Origin: Metabacillus lacus
Lineage (GTDB): Bacteria; Bacillota; Bacilli; Bacillales; Bacillaceae
Length of the DNA stretch: 42,635 nt
Assembly: GCF_009674805.1 (NCBI RefSeq)
Contig: NZ_WKKI01000036.1
Coordinates: 1-42,635, forward strand
Reading direction: 5' to 3'
Shown here: positions 1 to 8,676 of the stretch, one piece after another
Layout of the letters: each line of letters starts with the position of its first letter
How positions within the stretch are numbered: the first letter of the stretch is position 1
Notes under the pieces: model-generated
Seen by the model: only the letters and a program-made list of their open reading frames with translations
The model's database searches: none
Told to the model about the DNA's origin: nothing
Made by a program: the position numbers and the translations under genes

Positions 1-1
1 A

Positions 2-91
2 TCGATGAAAAAAGAGAAATTACAAAGAATAAAAAAGCTTGTGGAAGAAACATATAGTACCTTTCTCCACAAGCTGAATGAAATAAAATAA
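2..91 (+). CDS. 3' end of a small ORF (partial)
   Basis: An open frame enters from the left edge and stops at the TAA at 89-91. An in-frame ATG lies at 5-7, but the sequence before it is cut off, so the real start cannot be chosen. The visible 29 codons encode a lysine- and glutamate-rich peptide ending in Asn-Glu-Ile-Lys. The frame runs into the stem of a bidirectional terminator and converges on comZ. In B. subtilis I recall a small gene (yjzB) convergent with comZ at this place; that is positional inference only, and no family is recognised. Confidence 0.45.
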   Translation, partial: SMKKEKLQRIKKLVEETYSTFLHKLNEIK

Positions 92-123
92 AGCGCCAGC
101 CGGCGCTTTATTTTATTTCATTC
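76..123. terminator. Bidirectional terminator, 22-bp perfect stem
   Basis: Positions 76-97 and 102-123 are perfect reverse complements around the 4-base loop AGCC. The inner part is GC-rich (GGCGC) and the outer part A/T-rich, giving T-rich tracts on both strands. It lies between convergent genes and overlaps the last codons and stops of both. Confidence 0.85.
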
Positions 124-302
124 TCTGCATCTTTTTTCCCCAGCTCATAGGCTTCAGCCATTACTTTTGTAAATAGCCCAAACATCGGCTGAATGGTTTC
201 CATCGATAATTCAATGCCTGCCTTATCCAGCTCAGTTTTGACTTCCGGCAGGTATTTCATTGCAATCTGCATAAATTCCAGCGATTTTTGATGCTGTTCC
301 AT
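108..302 (-). CDS. comZ: ComZ, competence regulator
   Basis: A 64-residue protein that I recognise as ComZ: the N-terminal part with LEFMQIAMKYLPE, the central GIELSME and the C-terminal MAEAYELGKKDAE match my memory of B. subtilis ComZ (63 residues). In B. subtilis ComZ is a negative regulator of comG, encoded in one operon with med. Here med ends 13 bases upstream, so the operon is kept. The ATG at 300-302 is preceded by AGGAGG about 8 bases away. The C-terminus lies inside a terminator stem. No membrane segment is seen; a small cytoplasmic protein is expected. Confidence 0.88.
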   Translation of the reverse strand: MEQHQKSLEFMQIAMKYLPEVKTELDKAGIELSMETIQPMFGLFTKVMAEAYELGKKDAENEIK

Positions 303-315
303 TCCTCATTCCTCC

Positions 316-1275
316 TTAAAGTTGGTTTGGCAGCTTGCCTGTACTTTTGTACGTTTTTACATGCTCCTGCAGGTTCTTTCGGAATTCGTCTTCAACCAGC
401 GGGCTGAAGTCCCCCATATCAATGACTCCATCTTGGAAATCAAAGTATAAATTTCCGCTTTCAAGCTCTTTCTCGCTGAACCTTTGTGCAACTACTTCAT
501 ACAGGGTATCCACATGCTGAACCGTACTTGTCAGGACAGTACCTTCTCCCATATCAGACTGATCTGAAATGTAGCCAATCGCATACAGCCCTTTATCCTT
601 CAGCTCTTCTATCACGGGTATGTTATAGCCGTCCCCTGCAGGATAAATAATGTCTGCTCCTTCTTCAATCAATTCATTCAGGAGGGACATAGCTGTATTG
701 ATGTCATCCCAATGCTGAACATATCTGATTTCAACATCAACATTCTTATTTTGAAAAGCAGCTCCTTCGTAAAAGCCGTTTATCTCAGGCTGCCATTCGA
801 AGGCTGCCAGAATGCCCACTTTGTTGGTTTCTGTCATCTTACCGGCTGCCATTCCCCCAAAGAACCCCATGGCATGGCTCTCAAAGGACAGGCTTGTAAT
901 ATTATCTTCCTTTGCATCACCGTTAAAAAACACAAAATGCATGTCCGGAAAATCGCCGCTGATGGAATTGAAAAACGGGCCGTATTCACTTCCGTGCCCG
1001 AACACAAGGTTGACGCCTTTGTCCTGAAATTCCTTTACAGCCAGTGAAACGGCTGCCTCATTGTCCATTCCTTCCTTATAAAAAACATCTACCTGGAACT
1101 TTGACTGTATTTTCAAAAGACCTTTATAGCCTTTAGTTCCCCACACCTGGTCACTGATTGTCTCCGGGACAAGCAGGCCGACTTTTTTCAAATGTCCTGA
1201 CGTGGCAGGCTGGCCGCAACCTGAAATGAAAATCGTTATAATAAGTATCAGTCCGAGCCTTTTAACCAAGAGCAC
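316..1275 (-). CDS. med: Med, positive regulator of comK (BMP-family lipoprotein)
   Basis: 319 residues with a lipoprotein signal: a short basic start, a hydrophobic stretch (residues 7-19) and the lipobox ISGC with Cys20. The rest resembles the basic membrane protein / PnrA-like substrate-binding fold (motifs LVFGHGSEYG, AAFEWQPEINGFYEG). In B. subtilis Med raises comK expression and is made together with ComZ. I chose the GTG at 1273-1275, with AAAGGAG 5 bases upstream. comZ follows after 13 bases and yjaV precedes it on the same strand with an 87-base gap, so all three may be co-transcribed. Confidence 0.87.
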   Translation of the reverse strand: MLLVKRLGLILIITIFISGCGQPATSGHLKKVGLLVPETISDQVWGTKGYKGLLKIQSKFQVDVFYKEGMDNEAAVSLAVKEFQDKGVNLVFGHGSEYGPFFNSISGDFPDMHFVFFNGDAKEDNITSLSFESHAMGFFGGMAAGKMTETNKVGILAAFEWQPEINGFYEGAAFQNKNVDVEIRYVQHWDDINTAMSLLNELIEEGADIIYPAGDGYNIPVIEELKDKGLYAIGYISDQSDMGEGTVLTSTVQHVDTLYEVVAQRFSEKELESGNLYFDFQDGVIDMGDFSPLVEDEFRKNLQEHVKTYKSTGKLPNQL

Positions 1276-1362
1276 GCAACTCCTTTACTGCTGTACTGTC
1301 AACACCTCTATTTTAGCTTGTAGAAGTTTGAAAGCACAAGAGCATATTTCTTTCCCCCTTTA

Positions 1363-2151
1363 TCATTTAAAAGATATTCTGTTCTTACTGAGCCATTCTC
1401 TTTGACTGTGAACAGCTTTCTTTTTCTGCTCTTCATCAGCAGGTACCATATATAATTCCTTTTCTTTCCTTTCTGAAAACCTTTTTCCTGATATCCATTC
1501 CTTTGAAGTGACCGTTGTTATTTGATTTTTCTGGTTTAAAAGCAGGAATACCGCCTCAGCTCCCTGATCAGCTGGAAGTAAATATTTTATCACTCGTTCT
1601 GACAGGTGCTCATCATTCATCAGCAGGTCCGAAAGCTTGCTGCTATAACTCTGCCATGGACCAGCAAGCAATGGGAGCCGGATAATTTTGTACCCTCTGC
1701 TCAGTCCTGATTCCCTGACAGCTTTTTCAGCAAGATGAAATTGCTGCAGTGATTCCTCCGAGTGACGATATCTCCTGTCTGCAAAGAAGGGTTCATCTTC
1801 AAATGTTAGCTGAGAGCATGACAGCAGCGTATAGGGAAGATGATGCTTCGCGGCTGCTTCAATTGCCCCTGCTGCATGAACTGCCTGAGAATTTGTACTG
1901 TTAGGGTCCAGTGAAGCATCAATAATATGATCATACTTTTCAGCCGGAATTTTGTTTGTTTCACCGGCATCATATCTCGCAAGCCCGGCATTTCTTCCTA
2001 TCATCAGCATTCGCTCCTCAAGCATATTCTGTTCCTCTTTTAGCCCCGGGGCTAAATAGATGCCAGCTACATGAATCCCTTCTTCTAAAAGCCTCTCCGC
2101 AAGCAAAAAACCAACATAGGTTTCTGCTCCATAAAGCAATACACTTTCCAT
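1363..2151 (-). CDS. yjaV: YjaV-like NAD(P)-binding epimerase/dehydratase-fold protein
   Basis: 262 residues. The N-terminus (VLLYGAETYVGFLLAERLL) is a Rossmann-type dinucleotide-binding strand-turn-helix of the extended SDR kind with a modified glycine motif (GxxTxVG). No classical YxxxK catalytic pair stands out, so enzymatic activity is uncertain. Position directly upstream of med and downstream of yjaU matches B. subtilis yjaV. A terminator (2199-2224) separates it from yjaU, so it probably has its own promoter in 2152-2198. Function unknown. Confidence 0.75.
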   Translation of the reverse strand: MESVLLYGAETYVGFLLAERLLEEGIHVAGIYLAPGLKEEQNMLEERMLMIGRNAGLARYDAGETNKIPAEKYDHIIDASLDPNSTNSQAVHAAGAIEAAAKHHLPYTLLSCSQLTFEDEPFFADRRYRHSEESLQQFHLAEKAVRESGLSRGYKIIRLPLLAGPWQSYSSKLSDLLMNDEHLSERVIKYLLPADQGAEAVFLLLNQKNQITTVTSKEWISGKRFSERKEKELYMVPADEEQKKKAVHSQREWLSKNRISFK

Positions 2152-2198
2152 TTGTAAACTCCCCCTTCAATCCTACTGTATCGTATGCTTCCACAGCT

Positions 2199-2224
2199 AA
2201 AAATAGTCCCTGCTGAACAGGGAC
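2199..2224 (-). terminator. Terminator of yjaU
   Basis: A 7-bp stem (2206-2212 with 2218-2224, GTCCCTG/CAGGGAC) with a 5-base loop, followed on the minus strand by TATTTTT. Confidence 0.7.
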
Positions 2225-2283
2225 CTGAAAGAACTTCATTCAGTTTATGCCGGGATCTTCATAGCTGTTTAAAACAGGTGCAG

Positions 2284-3018
2284 TCACAGATTCTTTTCAT
2301 GTTCTTTGAAGAATTTTGGTATGGCCTGATGGAGTCGGTAGGAATTATCAGCCATGTGAAAGACTAGATCTATGCTGCTTCCCTGTTTCTTCCTAATTTC
2401 TTCATATCTTCTGCAATGCTGCTGATAGGGATAAGGTGAGTTATTGGTTTTTTGCCATATCCGGACAGGCACGTCAGACTCATAATCTTCCAGCTTTCTA
2501 AAGTCTGCCTTCAGTACTTCTTTTTGGTCAATTCCGTGTGCAGCAGCTAATTCCATCAACAGCTTTTTAAAATAAAAACGGTTCTGTTTTTCAAGAAGAA
2601 TTTGGGCAGGAAGGTCAAGGCAAGGATTTAACATTGCCGCTGAGCGTATTTGAGCTGAAGGGCTGTTCATGATTTCCAGGCTCGTTAAAGCTCCCATTCC
2701 TTCTGCGAGAAGGTGTATTTTTTTATTAAGAATTTCTTTTTTGAGCACAATATGAATGGTTTTTCTGGCGAGGTCAATGGATCGGAGGCTGTTCCAATGT
2801 TTTCCATAAAGATTAGAATAAAATACAGTGTAGCCTTCCAGAAGCAAAGCGTCCAAAAGTTGCTTTCTGCCAATATGCTGCTGCCAGAAGCTGGACTTGC
2901 CGTCAACAAACTGCTGTTTGTCTCCCAGTATAAAAACGCCAAATCCATTAGGCCTATAAGGATAATGAATAACACTCCATTCTCCTTCAATTTTAAAGAA
3001 TCGTTCCGCAATTTCCAT
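2284..3018 (-). CDS. yjaU: YjaU-like alpha/beta-hydrolase-type protein
   Basis: 244 residues from the ATG at 3016-3018, which has AAAGGAGGTG 7 bases upstream; the open frame extends to 3108 but that extension translates the ribosome binding site itself. The sequence around LLAEGMGALTSLEIM resembles an alpha/beta-hydrolase nucleophile elbow (G-x-G-x-G context), with Gly-Met in place of the usual Ser, so catalytic activity is doubtful. Position between yjzD and yjaV matches B. subtilis yjaU, whose function I do not know. Transcribed divergently from yjzD. Confidence 0.68.
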   Translation of the reverse strand: MEIAERFFKIEGEWSVIHYPYRPNGFGVFILGDKQQFVDGKSSFWQQHIGRKQLLDALLLEGYTVFYSNLYGKHWNSLRSIDLARKTIHIVLKKEILNKKIHLLAEGMGALTSLEIMNSPSAQIRSAAMLNPCLDLPAQILLEKQNRFYFKKLLMELAAAHGIDQKEVLKADFRKLEDYESDVPVRIWQKTNNSPYPYQQHCRRYEEIRKKQGSSIDLVFHMADNSYRLHQAIPKFFKEHEKNL

Positions 3019-3221
3019 CTCTTGCCCACCTCCTTTCAAATGAAAGTCATATTCCCTCATATGATATGTGAAAGGATCAGAATAGCTTGGGAGAACACCC
3101 ATCAGCAAAGGAACTTGTGATCATTCCCGCACCAGATTACTCCTGCTAAATTAGGCTTTATTCTCCCAACTATGTATGATAAGATAAGCTTTAGAATACT
3201 CTGGAAAATGGGGTGAAAACT

Positions 3222-3407
3222 ATGCGTTACTTTTGGACTTTATTTTGGGCATTTCTTTTGGTTAACATGGCATGCTACGTAGCAGCCGCAATGATTGGAA
3301 GTACATATGATTTTGTTGTTTCCTCAATCCTGTCGGTTATTGCAACCGTTCTCATCATCTTCATTGGGGAGCTTCTTCCTAACGAACCTGCTGAAAACCA
3401 TCATTAA
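3222..3407 (+). CDS. yjzD: YjzD, DUF2929 small membrane protein
   Basis: 61 residues with two predicted membrane helices (about 2-22 and 28-50) and a short acidic tail (GELLPNEPAENHH). The motif FWTLFWAFLLVNM is typical of the DUF2929/YjzD family as I remember it. The ATG at 3222 is chosen over the GTG at 3213 because the GGGGTG at 3210-3215 fits as ribosome binding site for 3222. It converges on clpB through a shared palindromic terminator. Function unknown; an inner-membrane location is inferred. Confidence 0.82.
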   Translation: MRYFWTLFWAFLLVNMACYVAAAMIGSTYDFVVSSILSVIATVLIIFIGELLPNEPAENHH

Positions 3408-3434
3408 TTTATATGCTTTTTCGACAGAAATGAG

Positions 3435-3470
3435 AATAACCCTGCTCAATTGAGCAGGGTTATTTCTTTA
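3435..3470. terminator. Bidirectional terminator yjzD/clpB
   Basis: Positions 3435-3464 form a perfect 30-base palindrome (AATAACCCTGCTCA and its complement), followed by TTCTTT on the plus strand. The clpB stop codon (3460-3462) lies inside it. Confidence 0.85.
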
Positions 3471-6063
3471 TAACCGTAATTTGTCCGCCTTCTGCCTCAA
3501 TGACCGCTGAATCTCCGCTAACCAGTTCATTTGAGAGAAGTTTTCGTGCCAGTCCGGTTTCTATTTCTTTTTGAATGTACCTTTTTATAGGACGCGCTCC
3601 ATATACCGGATCATACGCTTCCATCGCAATAAACTCAAGAGCTTCATCGGATATGGCCAACACTATGTTCCGCTCTGCAAGCCTGCTTTCAAGTGTGCTG
3701 ATAGTCTTCTTCACTATTTTCTTTATTTCAGACTTCATGAGCGGTTTAAACAGAATGATATCGTCAAGACGATTCAGCAGTTCAGGCTTAAAATGACCTC
3801 TTAGCTGAGCCATTACCTCTTTCCGTGCAGATTCAGCTATTTCTCCATGATCCTGAGAATTCTCCAGCAGCGTCTGAGATCCAATATTAGAAGTCATCAC
3901 GATAATCGTATTCTTGAAATCGACTGTTCTGCCCTGCGAGTCTGTTATCCTTCCCTCGTCAAGCATCTGAAGAAGGATATGGTAGACATCATGATGCCCT
4001 TTTTCTATTTCATCAAACAAAATGACAGAGTAAGGATTTTTTCTGATTATTTCCGTCAGCTGACCGCCTTCTTCATAGCCCACATAACCGGGGGGAGCTC
4101 CGATCAGCCTTGAGACCGAGTGCTTTTCCATATACTCTGACATATCAAAGCGAATCAACTGGTCTTCGCTGTCAAACAGTACATCAGCCAAGGCTTTTGC
4201 AAGCTCAGTTTTCCCTACTCCGGTAGGTCCAAGAAACAAGAAAGATCCCAAAGGCCTGTTTGGATCCTGGATACCTGCACGTGCCCGGAGAACTGCATTT
4301 GCAGTAAGCATAACTGCTTCGTCTTGTCCGACGACTCTTTGTTTCACAATCTCTTCAAGCTTTAACAGTTTTTCACGTTCGCCTTCAACAAGCTTTGCTG
4401 TCGGTATTCCAGTCCAGTTTGCGACAATGCCGGCAATTTCTTCTTCCGTCACTTTCTCCCTTAACAGCTTATTTTCCTGTTCCCGCTCTGCAAGAAGTTC
4501 TTCTTCTGTTTTCACAAGCTTTTCTAGTTCAGGAATTCTGCCGTGCCTCAGCTCCGCCGCACGGTTTAAGTCATAGTCATTTTCGGCAGCATCAAGCTCC
4601 CGGCGTGCTCCTTCGAGTTGGCTTCTTAACTCCTGGACTCTTTCTATACCTGCCTTTTCGCTCTCCCACTTCGTTCTCATGCCGCTCGCACTTTCTCTTA
4701 AACCGGCAAGCTCGCGCTGAATATCATCAAGCCTCTTGGAGCTGGATGGGTCTGATTCACTCTCAAGAGCAGCTGCTTCAATTTCAAGCCTCATGATTTT
4801 TCTTGTCACCTCATCAAGTTCAACAGGAAGAGAATCAATTTCAGTGCGGATTAAAGCAGCTGCCTCATCCACCAGATCAATGGCTTTGTCTGGAAGGAAT
4901 CTTTCAGTAATATACCTGTCTGATAGTTTAGCAGCTGCAATCAGAGCTGCATCCTGAATATGAACGCCATGGTGAAGTTCAAACCGTTCCTTTAATCCAC
5001 GCAGGATGGAGATGGTATCCTCTACTGCGGGCTCCTGAACTAAAACCTGCTGAAACCGCCGTTCCAGCGCCGGATCTTTTTCTATATATTTTCGATGTTC
5101 TTCCAGTGTTGTTGCACCTATGCAATGGAGTTCACCTCTTGCAAGCATCGGTTTCAGCATATTGCCCGCATCCAGTGAGCCTTCCGTTTTTCCTGCTCCG
5201 ACAATTGTATGAAGTTCATCAATAAATAGTAAAATGCTTCCTTCGCTTTTTTTCACTTCATTCAGAACGGCTTTCAGCCTTTCTTCAAATTCTCCGCGGA
5301 ATTTTGCTCCTGCAATTAAAGCTCCCATATCGAGTGAATAAATACTTTTATCCTTCAGGCCCTCAGGAACATCTCTTCTCACAATTCGGTGGGCAAGCCC
5401 CTCCACTATTGCTGTCTTCCCAACACCCGGCTCTCCAATCAGCACAGGGTTATTCTTCGTTTTGCGTGAAAGAATCCTGATTACCCTGCGGATTTCTTCA
5501 TCTCTTCCTATAACAGGATCGATTTTTCCCGCTTTCACTTCCGCAACTAAATCACGGCCGTACTTATTTAGTACATCATACGTTCCTTCAGGATGTTGTG
5601 ATGTCACCCGCTGATTCCCCCTTATATTCTTAAGCGCATTTTTCAATTTCTTTTTTAATGGCTCAGGTTGGTCAAACAGTTTGTGAGAAGATGCCTGTTT
5701 TTCTTCAAGCATTGCAAGAAGAACATGCTCAATCGAAACATAGTCATCCCCCATTGCCTCTCGTTCTTTCTCTGCAGCAGCCAGCATGCTGTCCAGCTCT
5801 GAAGATAAAAAAACAGGTGCAGAACTTTTCCCCTCGCTAAAAACTTGAGGTAATGCCTTCATAGCCTTTTCTGCTTTCTTTTTCAACTCATCCAGCTGTA
5901 TCCCGGCCCGCTCCAGGAGCGTATTGGCAAGACTGTCAGGCAGCTGCAGAAGAGCCAGCAGTAAATGGACTGAATTCAGCTCTTGGTGATGATAATTTTC
6001 AGCAACTTCTTTGGCAGAAATCAGCGCCAGCTGCATGTTTTCTGTGTATTTCTGGAGATCCAA
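3460..6063 (-). CDS. clpB: ClpB, ATP-dependent disaggregase
   Basis: 867 residues, the full length of ClpB. Order seen: N-terminal Clp_N repeats (about 1-145), first AAA+ module with Walker A GEPGVGKT (210-217) and Walker B ILLFIDE (277-283), a coiled-coil middle domain (about 405-525), second AAA+ module with GPTGVGKT (612-619), pore loop GYVGYEEGG (659-667) and Walker B VILFDE (680-685). It rescues aggregated proteins together with DnaK in the cytoplasm. The long middle domain separates it from ClpC and ClpE. The start is TTG at 6061-6063, with GGAGGTG about 8 bases upstream. A CtsR operator and a good sigma-A promoter lie directly upstream, so heat-shock control by CtsR is expected. Confidence 0.97.
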   Translation of the reverse strand: MDLQKYTENMQLALISAKEVAENYHHQELNSVHLLLALLQLPDSLANTLLERAGIQLDELKKKAEKAMKALPQVFSEGKSSAPVFLSSELDSMLAAAEKEREAMGDDYVSIEHVLLAMLEEKQASSHKLFDQPEPLKKKLKNALKNIRGNQRVTSQHPEGTYDVLNKYGRDLVAEVKAGKIDPVIGRDEEIRRVIRILSRKTKNNPVLIGEPGVGKTAIVEGLAHRIVRRDVPEGLKDKSIYSLDMGALIAGAKFRGEFEERLKAVLNEVKKSEGSILLFIDELHTIVGAGKTEGSLDAGNMLKPMLARGELHCIGATTLEEHRKYIEKDPALERRFQQVLVQEPAVEDTISILRGLKERFELHHGVHIQDAALIAAAKLSDRYITERFLPDKAIDLVDEAAALIRTEIDSLPVELDEVTRKIMRLEIEAAALESESDPSSSKRLDDIQRELAGLRESASGMRTKWESEKAGIERVQELRSQLEGARRELDAAENDYDLNRAAELRHGRIPELEKLVKTEEELLAEREQENKLLREKVTEEEIAGIVANWTGIPTAKLVEGEREKLLKLEEIVKQRVVGQDEAVMLTANAVLRARAGIQDPNRPLGSFLFLGPTGVGKTELAKALADVLFDSEDQLIRFDMSEYMEKHSVSRLIGAPPGYVGYEEGGQLTEIIRKNPYSVILFDEIEKGHHDVYHILLQMLDEGRITDSQGRTVDFKNTIIVMTSNIGSQTLLENSQDHGEIAESARKEVMAQLRGHFKPELLNRLDDIILFKPLMKSEIKKIVKKTISTLESRLAERNIVLAISDEALEFIAMEAYDPVYGARPIKRYIQKEIETGLARKLLSNELVSGDSAVIEAEGGQITVIKK

Positions 6064-6080
6064 ACTGTATCACCTCCTTC

Positions 6081-6136
6081 TTTGACTAATTTTGACCTTT
6101 ATACTTATTATATTTGGTTTTCCATCCATATGTAAA
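6081..6136 (-). promoter_or_regulatory. clpB promoter with CtsR operator
   Basis: On the minus strand: -35 TTTACA (6131-6136), an 18-base spacer, -10 TATAAT (6107-6112), then GGTCAAAATTAGTCAAA (6081-6097), a tandem heptad with a 3-base spacer that fits the known CtsR recognition sequence (A/GGTCAAA-NAN-A/GGTCAAA). The operator covers the start point region, as expected for a repressor site. Confidence 0.88.
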
Positions 6137-6157
6137 GCCATCCGGTTAGGGATGGCT
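6136..6157 (-). terminator. Terminator of yjzC
   Basis: An 8-bp stem (AGCCATCC, 6136-6143, with 6150-6157) and 6-base loop just after the yjzC stop, then TTTACAT on the minus strand. The T-tract is short and overlaps the clpB -35 box. Confidence 0.55.
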
Positions 6158-6162
6158 GAAAG

Positions 6163-6342
6163 TTAAGGCTTTCGTTTATATGTCCACTGTCTGTTATGGT
6201 TGGCAGTTTCCGGAAAATGGTCACCGGCACTCAATTTAATACTCTTAGGATTTGTTACATTGTCACCTGTTTCGCCAATTTCAACGTAAATGCCATTGTT
6301 CGGAGCTTTTTGCCCCGGCCTGAAACGATGCTGCTGTCCCAT
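6163..6342 (-). CDS. yjzC: YjzC family small protein
   Basis: 59 residues, reading from the ATG at 6340-6342 to TAA at 6163-6165, with AGGAGGTG 8 bases upstream of the start. The sequence begins MGQQHRFRPGQKAPNNG and contains YVEIGETGDNV and HFPETANHNRQWTYKRK, which I recognise as YjzC of Bacillus. It is a short, soluble, basic protein without membrane segment. In B. subtilis yjzC lies next to yjzD in the same neighbourhood; here clpB is between them. The YjzC-like fold belongs to no enzyme family known to me; function unknown. Confidence 0.88.
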   Translation of the reverse strand: MGQQHRFRPGQKAPNNGIYVEIGETGDNVTNPKSIKLSAGDHFPETANHNRQWTYKRKP

Positions 6343-6465
6343 TGGGATCCACCTCCTAAAACGATCGTGTTTATTATTCCCTTTGAGTCAGTAAAATAAT
6401 CTCTTTACAGAACGAAATGTTTCTTGTTAAATGGAGAAGTATGATGTTTTTATCGGAGGTTAATA

Positions 6466-7281
6466 ATGGAAGATTTAATGGTGATTTTGAAGTATTTATT
6501 TTTGGGTCTTTTTCAGGGGTTCACTGAACCTATCCCTGTCTCCTCTAGCGGCCATATTGTTATGGCTCAGCATTTTCTTGGCATAGAAATAGAAGGTTTA
6601 AGCTTTGAGCTCCTGGTAAATGCTGCTTCTCTGATTGCAGTTCTGATTATTTACAGAAAAGATTTGTTCCGCCTGACAGTGAACGGATTGCGTTACATAA
6701 AAACACGGGCTCCTCAATACAAGGATGATTTTATGTTCATCGTCTATCTTGTCATTGCCACAATACCTGCAGGAGTAATTGGCGTTCTGTTCGGGGATGC
6801 TATTGCCTCTGTGTTTAAAGAAGGCATTGGCATTATCGGCGTAACTTTAATTATAACTGGAATCGGGCTTTGGTTAATTCGAAACCTTCGCGGCCGAAAA
6901 GGTGACGGCCAGCTTAAGCTTGTTGATGCGCTTATTATTGGCCTGGCTCAAGCGGTTGCTCTTATTCCCGGAATTTCCCGTTCTGGCGCAACAATTGTCG
7001 CTGCTATGGGGCTCGGAATGAAGCAGGAAACTGCGCTGCGGTTCTCCTTCCTGCTGTTTATCCCGGTCAGCTTTGGAGGGATGCTTCTTAGCTTCAGCGA
7101 AATTGCAGCTGATCCTAATCTTGATACCTATTTCATTCCATATACGATTGCTTTCATCGGTTCCCTGGTAGCCTCCTACTTTTCACTAAAATGGTTTATG
7201 GGCATTATGGCGCGAGGCAACCTGAAGATTTTTGCATACTACTGCTTTATTGTCGGTACACTTGTCCTGCTGTTCGGCTGA
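6466..7281 (+). CDS. uppP: UppP/BacA, undecaprenyl-diphosphatase
   Basis: 271 residues, a multi-pass membrane protein. The two signature motifs are present: [10 protein letters not shown] (21-30) and PGISRSGAT (168-176). It removes one phosphate from undecaprenyl pyrophosphate at the membrane, recycling the lipid carrier for cell-wall synthesis and giving low-level bacitracin resistance. The Glu21, Ser and His residues needed for catalysis in the family are visible. ATG at 6466 follows TCGGAGG. It is a single gene closed by a bidirectional terminator. Confidence 0.95.
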   Translation: MEDLMVILKYLFLGLFQGFTEPIPVSSSGHIVMAQHFLGIEIEGLSFELLVNAASLIAVLIIYRKDLFRLTVNGLRYIKTRAPQYKDDFMFIVYLVIATIPAGVIGVLFGDAIASVFKEGIGIIGVTLIITGIGLWLIRNLRGRKGDGQLKLVDALIIGLAQAVALIPGISRSGATIVAAMGLGMKQETALRFSFLLFIPVSFGGMLLSFSEIAADPNLDTYFIPYTIAFIGSLVASYFSLKWFMGIMARGNLKIFAYYCFIVGTLVLLFG

Positions 7282-7306
7282 TCCAATTTAAGTACTTGTA
7301 ACCAGA

Positions 7307-7336
7307 AAACCGCAGCTGAGGCTGCGGTTTTTTTCA
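7307..7336. terminator. Bidirectional terminator uppP/yitW
   Basis: A 10-bp perfect stem (AAACCGCAGC 7307-7316, complement 7321-7330), loop TGAG, then T tract. It sits between convergent uppP and yitW and reaches the yitW stop codon at 7334-7336. Confidence 0.88.
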
Positions 7337-7642
7337 GGTTATTCCCAGTGCAATTTTCGCGATACGGGACATTTTATCTTTTGTCCAAGGCGGGTTCCAT
7401 ACAATATTCACATCAACTTCTTTTACTTCCGGGAGATCAGTAAGTGCAGTTTTCACCTGATCAACGATCGTGCCTGCCAAAGGACAGCCCATTGAAGTAA
7501 GCGTCATTGTCACATCTGTTTTACCCTCTTCATCCATGTCTACATCATACACAAGACCCAGGTTCACGATGTCTACTCCAAGTTCCGGATCAACAACCTG
7601 CTCCAGTGCACCCATCAAATTCTCTTTTAATGCTTCGTCCAT
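7334..7642 (-). CDS. yitW: YitW/SufT-type MIP18 (DUF59) iron-sulfur assembly factor
   Basis: 102 residues from the ATG at 7640-7642, with GGAGGG upstream; a longer frame reaches 7699 without a binding site. The motif DPELGVDIVNLGLVYDV and the conserved Cys in MTLTSMGCPLA mark the MIP18/PaaD/SufT family, and VWNPPWTKDKMS is typical of the YitW branch. Family members help maturation of iron-sulfur proteins. It lies 65 bases downstream of yitV on the same strand, as in B. subtilis. Confidence 0.93.
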   Translation of the reverse strand: MDEALKENLMGALEQVVDPELGVDIVNLGLVYDVDMDEEGKTDVTMTLTSMGCPLAGTIVDQVKTALTDLPEVKEVDVNIVWNPPWTKDKMSRIAKIALGIT

Positions 7643-7707
7643 TTGTATCCCTCCGATTCTGGTGTCGTCAGCCCTATTGTAACGCAGCTTCATATTCAAT
7701 CATAATC

Positions 7708-8481
7708 TTATGCTTTTAAATGCTGGGCCAGCCATTCTGCAGCGGCAAACATGCCTTCCATGCTGACTTTATGCTCAGCATGAGGATCTGTAATGAATTG
7801 AATGTTCTCTGGATGTTTCTTGTAAGCCGGCTTCACTTTCTCATAAAAAAGGGTGGCCTGCTGAATTGGAACAACCTGATCTTTCTCACCGTGCCAAAAC
7901 AGGAGCGGCCTTTGCTTCAGCAGTTCAGTATGTATGCTCAGATCATATTTTCTTAAAGAAGCAGCCTGCTCTTGTATTTCCATCTCTGTCATAGGCAGAT
8001 CATTGCTTTGCTGTTTCATGCCGGAAATCTGCCTTTCCAGCATTTTACCGTAAGCCGGATCGCCCATTAAGCTGACAGCTGCCGCTATCCATGGATATTG
8101 TGTGAGGGCTCCAAGCGTTGTAATTCCTCCAAGAGAAGTGCCTGCAACACCTGTTTTTACAGAATTGAGCAGGTTTTTATTCTCAAAATGCTCCTTAATC
8201 TGTTCAATTTCAGAGATCGTTTGCAGAACGATTGACCAAAAATGAAGGCTTAGTTCTCTCAAAGGAATGTTTTTGGATCTTTCTCCATGAAGAGCAACAT
8301 CTGGCAGTACAACACGTAATCCCCGCTCTGCCATTAAGTAGGCATACTGAAGATTCATTTCTTTTGCACTTGTAAAGCCATGTATAAAGATAACAAGCGG
8401 TACAGATTCAGTTTGCGCATTTTCTTTTACGATATGTAAAACCGGCAACTTTTCGATATATAGCTTTTCAATGATGACCAA
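7708..8481 (-). CDS. yitV: YitV-like alpha/beta hydrolase (putative esterase)
   Basis: 257 residues. The triad can be read: nucleophile Ser in GTSLGG, Asp in HGEKDQVVP and His in DPHAEHKVS; the oxyanion motif is IFIHGFTSAKE. I place the start at TTG (8479-8481), because AAGGAGGG (part of the apparent ATG-initiated extension to 8499) is spaced 7 bases before it. Position between yitU and yitW matches B. subtilis yitV, annotated as an esterase. Cytoplasmic, substrate unknown. Confidence 0.88.
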   Translation of the reverse strand: MVIIEKLYIEKLPVLHIVKENAQTESVPLVIFIHGFTSAKEMNLQYAYLMAERGLRVVLPDVALHGERSKNIPLRELSLHFWSIVLQTISEIEQIKEHFENKNLLNSVKTGVAGTSLGGITTLGALTQYPWIAAAVSLMGDPAYGKMLERQISGMKQQSNDLPMTEMEIQEQAASLRKYDLSIHTELLKQRPLLFWHGEKDQVVPIQQATLFYEKVKPAYKKHPENIQFITDPHAEHKVSMEGMFAAAEWLAQHLKA

Positions 8482-8676
8482 AGCTTGTCCCTCCTTCATA
8501 TATAAAAGTGTAACATGCTGATTATGTTTGTTCTAGCAAACTGGCCGGACGGTCATCAGGCAAAGAGGGAAACAGCACAACACAGCAATCTCTTGTGTCC
8601 TATCACAATCAAATGTAAGATATAAGGGCAGGAAAAAGATTATAAGGGTGAATCACACCCCGAAAAAGGAGACTTT

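Noticed and set aside
3019-3108. N-terminal extension of the YjaU-like protein to the ATG at 3108
   Set aside because: The extension translates the AAAGGAGGTG site that serves the inner ATG at 3018.
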